Shown piece by piece: positions 42,423 through 48,856 of a DNA stretch of 48,856 nucleotides. This stretch comes from Spirogloea muscicola. Lineage: Eukaryota > Streptophyta > Zygnematophyceae > Spirogloeales > Spirogloeaceae. The stretch covers positions 128,034 through 176,889 of the forward strand of contig WELB01000217.1 in NCBI GenBank assembly GCA_009602725.1, read 5' to 3'. The position numbers were made by a program, and so were the translations under genes. The notes beneath the pieces are model-generated. The model ran no database searches and was not told the DNA's origin. It saw nothing but the letters and a program-made list of their open reading frames with translations. Numbering within the stretch: position 1 is the first letter of the stretch; each line of letters starts with the position of its first letter.

Positions 42423-44117
42423 GTCGCAAGATGGGGCAGCGAGGTAGGAGCTGCTATGGAGCCTTTCTAAAGGCCGTGCTATGGGGAAAGCCGCGCTGGT
42501 GGCGGCAATGGAAGCGGCGGCGGCGGTGATGGCAATTGAGACAGCGGCACTTCTGGCTGGCTTCCAAGTGACTTCCCGAGGGCCCTAAGTCAATGTACTG
42601 GTGCACTTGCACGAGTACTTGCAACTCCCATTCTCTTGCAAAAGCCGCTAATGGCGCTAATGGCAATGGAGGCGTGCGTGCTAGGCAGACGTGAAGCTTA
42701 TTGGGGTCGACTACAAATTAGCACAACTGTGCAGCACTTGCCTCAGCTGTCTGGTACTACAATAAGCACGCCCCTGCACATGCTAGACTGCAGCTTCACC
42801 TCCGTGCTCCGTTCTAAGATTTCCAAGTCAAATTAGAAGTCCTCTTGTGGAGGTTCTAAAGGGCTATCATTGTCCTCTTGTCAACATGTCATCTATCTTT
42901 GTCTAGCCCAGCGAGCAACTTTATCTGCATGTACTGGTAAGGGAATCAAAAAGCTTCGTTAGGAATTATGTACAAAAGCAGCTCAACTTCTTGCCACTGT
43001 ATCAAGGAAGATCAGTTTATTGGGTTGTTGAGATCGTGAGATATATTTTGTTCACTCATCCTTGTTATCATGGTTGTCAAACGACCTACTTCTCTGTTGC
43101 AGCAACTATGTAAATAAAGGTTTGTCGATCCGGCAGGCATCTGAAAGGAAAGACGCCAAGTACTGCATCGATATCATATAGATTTACTTATCCATAAACT
43201 TGCATTGTACAGGTTCATGGAGCTTGTTGGTGGTGTTTCGGGCAATTCAAGCTTCGGAATTTGGACATGACGTGCACGATCAGTAGCTGGTCAATACAGG
43301 CCTGTCACTTGCACAGCATTCAGATAGAGTTGTCACTCAACCTGAATGCTTTCAGCTGCCATAAATAAATAAGTAGCCATTCCAACAATTGCGTGGATTG
43401 CGGACCAGCAACATCTTTCTGCTTGCCACGCACTAAAACACATTTCTGCTGTTTCGTCGTGAGTTACTTGACATTCATGCTATTGTCCATGTTTCTTTGC
43501 CATGTGTCTATTCGCGTTGTGAAATGTTGGAAGGTAGCCGATGTTGTAACATGTGTCAAGACATAAAGTGGTCTGCTGTCTGCGTTAGCGTGCTTACATT
43601 ATTCAAGCAGTGTGCTTCCATCTTATATTAGAAGAGGCCCCATGCTAGTGGACGCTCCGACTTGAAGCTCGTGAATATTAGTAGGCTATGGCTGCTCCCT
43701 AAGGCTTCTCAATCAAGCCCCGAAGATATCTTGAAAATGTCTTCGGCACTCACTGTTTGTATATCCAAGCGATCAGTGATGTAGTAGCCTCTGACTACCA
43801 TCACTGCATCTAGCAGCAAAATTAGACAGCTGACTACTCGATGCATTGGAGTCTGTTGCATCAGTGGGCAGCTTGTCCGAACTTGCTTGTCCTCTCAGTA
43901 TCAGCTTACCAGAAATAATATGGCTCCGTCACACTGTGCATTGGGGCATGTGCACGTCTCGCAACAAAAGAGAGGACAAGCAAGTTCGAACAAGGGAAGA
44001 AGATGCAATTATTAGCCGCTGTACAGCTGCAAAATGTGGAATATCCAAGTGGCAAATGATAGAGGCACGAGGAGGGTGTGCTTCAGCTTTGAGCATACTT
44101 GAACCTCGTGATGTTCA
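42423..44117. other. Intergenic region between PanB and MLH1
   Basis: PanB's promoter side and MLH1's 3' side. No gene recognised; one inverted repeat (43875-43991) is listed separately. Confidence 0.5.
43875..43991. repeat. 23-bp inverted repeat with 71-base loop
   Basis: GTCCGAACTTGCTTGTCCTC plus TCA at 43875-43897 pairs with 43969-43991 (21 of 23 bp). Arm length and loop size are compatible with a microRNA-like hairpin or the ends of a tiny mobile element; the sequence alone does not decide. Confidence 0.7.
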
Positions 44118-47100
44118 TCAGCATCTCTCGAAGATCTTATAGAGGTTTTCCAATGCCGCAATCTGCATCGCGGAAAGAAGGTTCTGCCTCAGCGATATCG
44201 TCTTGGCAACCGCACATGCTTTCATAATATATTTTATCCAAGATCAGTAAAAGAGTAAGTGCACACAGCACATAACTTGGTCATATGCTGGTTGCAGAAT
44301 GACCTGGACGAATGTGCCGTCAGTAGCCAGATGAGTGGGGGGAACGAGGAAGAATTTCATGGCTGGTAGAAGCAGGTGCTGTATGGTCCACTCTCGTTGG
44401 GCCCACGCAACCTCTGCTCCTGCCAAGTATGCACTGCCACCCTCAACGTCCCCTTCGCAGCCTAACAAACACCATGTGCACATAGCCAGACAGATTCTCA
44501 AATCAGTGAAGTCCAGAAAGCAGTCCTGTCTACTCTTGAGCACCACCCAGATGCAGGTGCGATTGAAGCAGACCAGCTCGAACATTGTAAGAGGGACATA
44601 GCAGTTATGTAAATCTGTTGCATACCGGCAGCTTCGTCATGCACGGTGCTTTCTCTTGCCACATCAACCTGCTCTTGAGACGCTACATCATTCTTCAAGG
44701 CAACTTCCACTTTGGCGTTGGGAGAAGGCAGCAGAGGCGGATGACAGCAGTAGAACTCTGCGATGACCGTGGCAACGGAGTCAAAGCACTCCTTCTCTGA
44801 CTCCCAATCGACCTGCTCACAATGGGGTCTGAGCACCGTGGTGAGTACGTAAGCTAACAGTTACATTTGACCTCATTGATGCAGAGGTCCTCCTAGATTA
44901 GTAGCAGGTCATTGCTGAACTTGCAACTCCTGGAAGCCCATGACTCAATCCAGGAATGATGTCATTCTTTCAATAATACAGAACAAGACCACTAGAGAGA
45001 GTTGAGGAACGACCAAACATGAGTGAGTGAAGGATGGGAGCGCACATTGTTACTGAGTGAGAGCACGAATTGTGGCAGGTGGTCAAGGTCTGGCGTGTGT
45101 TGGTCGAGCACCAGCGGGATCGTATGCAGGTTTCCAGCCTCGTCGATGTCTATGGCAAAGTACTCACGTAGCATCTCTGCTTTGCAGAGCAGCAACTCCT
45201 TGTTTAACTGGTCCATGTAATCAGAGGCGGTCCCAGCAAGAGAGACAATTCTCAGAAAGTCCTTGCAAGAGCCCACACTTGCACAGAAGCTGGAAGTCCG
45301 GCAAGAGTATTGGCTCACCTCCGCAATCTTCTCCTTGGGCCCGTCGTTCTCCTGCCAATTGCCCAGGTGCTCCTCGTCGTCCAAGGCCATCAGTAGGAGC
45401 TCAAGCAGAGGAGCTGGAGAGCTCAGCTTGATAGCGTTGAAGTGGGAGAAGCGTCTGATAACTTGCTGGTAAAACAGCTCCTTGCTGCCATCAAGCAGGG
45501 CAATATTGTGGACATGCAAGATAGGAATTCAGTCACGTAGCACCCAGAGGCTTCAATCACGAGCTGTATCAGTTGCAGGACAGGAGACGCTGACAGAATT
45601 TTGGAGATTGCTGCATTGTAAAAGTGCATCAAGAGAGAAGATGCAGACGAGAAAATAGTAGCAAGAGCACCTCAGCGTGACAACGTTGACAAGGTACAGC
45701 TTGGTTTTGTGCTGAATCAAGGCGAAGTCGTCGTCCGCCATGCCCACATATGTGTTCTGCTTCACAATGTCAGAGAGGCCTGCAAAACGCCTCTGAGTAG
45801 TCATCACAATCACCCCTGCTCTTGAGCAGTACAAGCCCCAACATGCACCTAGGACCAATCTCAATCACTTCAATCCATGACCTTGCAAACCTCTACTCCT
45901 TGATGCTGAAGTGCTAGCTAGCCCTGTGCTCAGGGTCGAGAATTCTATTGGCAAGCTGTTCTCACCACCATGGGCACCTTGGTCAATGGCTGCCAGCAAC
46001 TCCTGTATGCTCGTCAGATCAGCACTTACTAGTGGGTTCCGCCTCTGCCTCACAGCTCGTCTGTTCAGCAAACCATGTTGTCAGATGATGTGTTGATACG
46101 CAACGATGCAGAAGGCCCTTGCAGCTCCATCATGGCACGTGACAGTAAAAGCAGGCCAAGGTGGGCTGCAGCGATCAATGCAACTCTTTCTGTGCTTCAT
46201 CTATATACAATCAGAATAAGCACTTGGCATTTCCCTCGTAGGAAGCAATCTGAAGCAAGCAAAGAAGGCTTGCCTGGTAGCTGCAAGGGAAACTGCACCA
46301 GCACCTGCGTCATTCTGCTTCTGCAATTGCGCAGGTGTTCTTTGCTCCAAGAAGGCGTGCAACCTCCCCGCAGGATTCAAGTTGTCAGTTCGCACCAGCT
46401 TGTTAACAGGGGCCTTCTGTGAAGCTTGTGTGGGACCTGCAACATACATACATCCCAATCAAGCTGGACTCAGAAGGCAGCTTCACTGCAACTGCGAGTG
46501 AAGATAAGCACAAGGTTACAACAAAAACATCTGTGATACCTTGAGTGCGAGGTGAATCGGCCTCTGCACTGCTCTGCGTAACCGCTGCTGCACCAGGCAG
46601 CAATGACTGGTAGAAAGACAAAAGGCAGACTGGCAGATTTGATGAGCTTCCTGTGATGAAAGATTGGCGGTGGACAAGGATGGGTCCTGCTCAAGTGTGC
46701 ACGGCATCTCCAGAACCCTCAGAGGCAGACAGTGAGATGCAGAGTCTGATATTGCCATTGCAATTATGGTTCACCTGAGTGTAGAATGTCCTGGATGTGT
46801 TCGACTCCAGAAGCTTAATCTCCACAGCCAGCTGTACTCGTTCCACCAGAAGCTCCTGATTCAAGAAGGTAACCTGCAGAAATAGAAGGAGTCAGTGAGC
46901 CTCAGGGCCCCCTCGTGCATATGCATTCCTGAGAGGATGACAAGGCATGGTAAGGCTGCATAAGGCTTGAGAAAGGCTTGACAAAGTAGCACATTGACCT
47001 CGCGCTTGGTTGGATGCACGTTGACATCGACCTCCTCAGGGGGGAGGGTGATGGACAAGTACAGGAAGGGCTTTGCGGCTTTGGGGAGTATGGCAGCATA

Positions 47101-48856
47101 CACAGCCTCGCAAGCCCTCTTCAGCGGGCCACACTCCACCAACCGGTCTGATAACAACAGAGTAAAGCACTTATCAGCTTCAGAAGCTTAAGGTGCTGAA
47201 GGAAATACTGGCTAAAGCAAGAAGCATGCAACCTTATTCAGTGGCTCTTCCATAGCTAACCTGATAGTACAAGCCGTGTGCTACAGATGTGCACGCAAAA
47301 TCTTCGTATGGCATGCATACTTCAAGACACAAGTATGCACAAAAGACATTCTGCACAATGTAAAGGTAGAAGTGTGTGCTACACTGTTGATGAAGAAGAT
47401 GGCAATTGTCCTCTTAGCGCTGTAGTTTGCGCTTGAGAGGTAGCCCTCAGCCTTCATGTGGAGTTCGCTGCCATCCTCCGCTTCCTCAATGCTGATGGGT
47501 ATGAGCTCCTTGGCAACAGCGCTGCCATACACTGCTCTAAATGTCTCCAAGCGGTTGCCAGTTGCGGCAGACTGAATGTCTGCCCTGCTGTCCCCGTGCT
47601 GCAAACAGACCATGTCACACGGCAGGTCACAGGTAGCAACCCCCACTGCTCCTGCACCTTAACCTTCCTATCCAGATTCACCACCCTCATCCTCCATGCC
47701 CACAGGTGCCTATCTTCTAACTCTTGGTTGATCAACTACTCCGCCAACTCTTTACTTGGTCACTGCAGTGTAGAGTCAGCAGCAGACTCCTCACCTTCTT
47801 GCAGGTGAATGCCACGCTGCTGTTGTGCACCGCAAAGCGGCTGATGACGTCGAGGACGCGGCCGTACTCCTCCCCTGGGTTCCGAAAGGCCTTGCGCCTC
47901 GCAGCGACGTTGTAGAAGAGGTTCTCGACCTGCACCCCAGGAGAGCTCTCTGAGTGTTGGAGAGACTTCAAGGTGTGCATGGTGGAAATGTCGCCAGGTG
48001 CCAAGTCGAGCAGATTCTGGGTCTGCAGTTAGCCCGTATGGTGGAGTCTGGTCTCACCAGAATCTGGGTGCCTTGGATGCCAGCGCAGGGCCTGGCCTCG
48101 CCCTCCATCTTCCCGTCCTTATACGTCGCTCTGCGGCCGCACGCACACACGTGGACAACTGTCAGGGCTCCTGACGAGCCTTCAGACCTTATCAGATTTG
48201 CTTGTCAGGTGGAAAAGTACGAGGCCCACCGCAGCCAGCGCCGTGCATACAGTTGGGAGGTGAGGTTGGCGATGGAGAGCGACAGCCCACCTGAGGGCAT
48301 GGCTTTGGCCGGCCGTCATCGTGGTCACCGTGACGTGGGCCACGAAGGAGATGCTGGCGAGGGCCTCGCCGCGAAAGCCCAGCGTGGCGATGCGCTGCAG
48401 GTCCTCGTACTCGCGCAGCTTGGAGGTGGTGTGGCGCTCGCAGAGTATCGGCAGGTCCTCCTCCTGGCCAGGTCCCAAAGCCCCACAATAAGTGGCGAAT
48501 TCAATAGCTAAAACGGTAAAGTTGTGCAAGTAGAAGTTCATTACAGTCAGGAGTGCGTAAGACTCGACTTAGTGATGGATTTAGTGGGTCTGACGCGTAG
48601 CCGGCATGGGTTTGTGCCCACGAACCCGGATGCCGTGCCCGTCGTCGGTGATGAGGATGCTCTTGAGGCCGCCGTCCTTGACGGCGACGGCGACGGCGGC
48701 GGCGCCGGCGTCCAAGCTGTTCTCCACCAGCTCCTTGAGCGCGGACGCGGGCCGCTGGATCACCTCGCCCGCCGCGATGCGGTTCACCACCGCCTCCTCC
48801 AGCCGCCGGATGGCCGCCGGCTCCGGCGGCGGCGGCGGCGGCGCCCCCTGCGCCGC
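44118..48856 (-). CDS. MLH1: DNA mismatch repair protein MLH1 (start beyond window)
   Basis: MutL homologue that pairs with PMS-type partners after mismatch recognition and acts in meiotic crossing-over. Sixteen exons on the minus strand: 48856(partial)-48626, 48463-48291, 48130-48058, 47929-47795, 47598-47385, 47147-46999, 46873-46775, 46606-46540, 46436-46274, 46060-45966, 45779-45671, 45484-45319, 45207-45046, 44812-44626, 44461-44304, 44162-44118; 741 residues visible, all phases consistent. The GHL ATPase motifs are intact: [12 protein letters not shown] and [31 protein letters not shown]; then [12 protein letters not shown], a linker with [15 protein letters not shown], and the C-terminal dimerisation domain ([39 protein letters not shown]) ending in the conserved FERC. 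The intron after 46274 needs a GC donor. Only a short N-terminal piece, including the start Met, lies outside. Confidence 0.97.

Overview
This window looks like nuclear DNA from a photosynthetic eukaryote of the green lineage, most likely a green alga; class and species cannot be fixed from the sequence. The grounds are: intron-dense genes (12 protein genes carry about 74 inferred introns, nearly all GT-AG), a plastid-type CYP74 oxylipin P450, a plastid-type precursor, a thioredoxin h, a PDF1B-like deformylase, plant-style PanB, TAM41 and MLH1, and scattered CCCTAAA (plant-type telomere) tracts. I read no bacterial operon, rRNA or tRNA. Two N gaps (about 13301-13501 and 26594-27098), a 57-base T run and two isolated N bases mark it as a draft assembly.

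Layout. 1-4.6 kb: no gene recognised; diverged dispersed repeats and one long foldback. 4.6-8.8 kb (+): CYP74 (allene oxide synthase/hydroperoxide lyase family), 14 exons with a plastid transit peptide. 9.8-13.2 kb (-): TAM41, head-to-head with 13.6-15.7 kb (+) isopentenyl diphosphate isomerase. 16.2-19.0 kb (-): branched-chain alpha-keto acid dehydrogenase E2, head-to-head with 19.5-21.2 kb (+) cohesin acetyltransferase ECO1. 21.7-22.3 kb: inverted copies of the left-end repeats. 23.0-23.7 kb (+): thioredoxin h, followed by a diverged tandem duplication. 25.0-26.6 kb (-): peptide deformylase, head-to-head across the second gap with 27.2-31.5 kb (+) a glycosyl-hydrolase-like-10 protein. 32.5-33.3 kb: a degenerate satellite of about 155 bp period. 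34.3-35.6 kb (+): an unrecognised low-complexity protein. 37.3-37.7 kb (-): a small plastid-type precursor, head-to-head with 38.2-39.5 kb (+) a CTR/COPT copper transporter. 39.9-42.4 kb (-): PanB. 44.1-48.9 kb (-): MLH1, whose start lies beyond the right edge.

The genes are housekeeping and do not form one pathway. Loose themes are organelle metabolism (TAM41 for cardiolipin precursors, E2 for branched-chain amino acid breakdown, PanB, which uses the valine-derived keto acid for pantothenate/CoA, and deformylase for organelle protein N-termini), isoprenoid and oxylipin metabolism, and chromosome maintenance (ECO1, MLH1). The arrangement alternates: four divergent pairs and several convergent pairs. 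Exon borders were placed by hand from GT(GC)/AG sites, reading-frame phase and family conservation. Most internal borders are phase-consistent; first exons next to gaps are incomplete.

I did not find a clear undescribed system. The points most worth checking are GC-AG introns forced by phase in ECO1 and MLH1, telomere-like CCCTAAA tracts sitting in introns next to splice sites, a near-perfect 160-bp foldback, a microRNA-precursor-like inverted repeat at 43.9 kb, and a low-complexity insertion inside the TAM41 nucleotidyltransferase domain.
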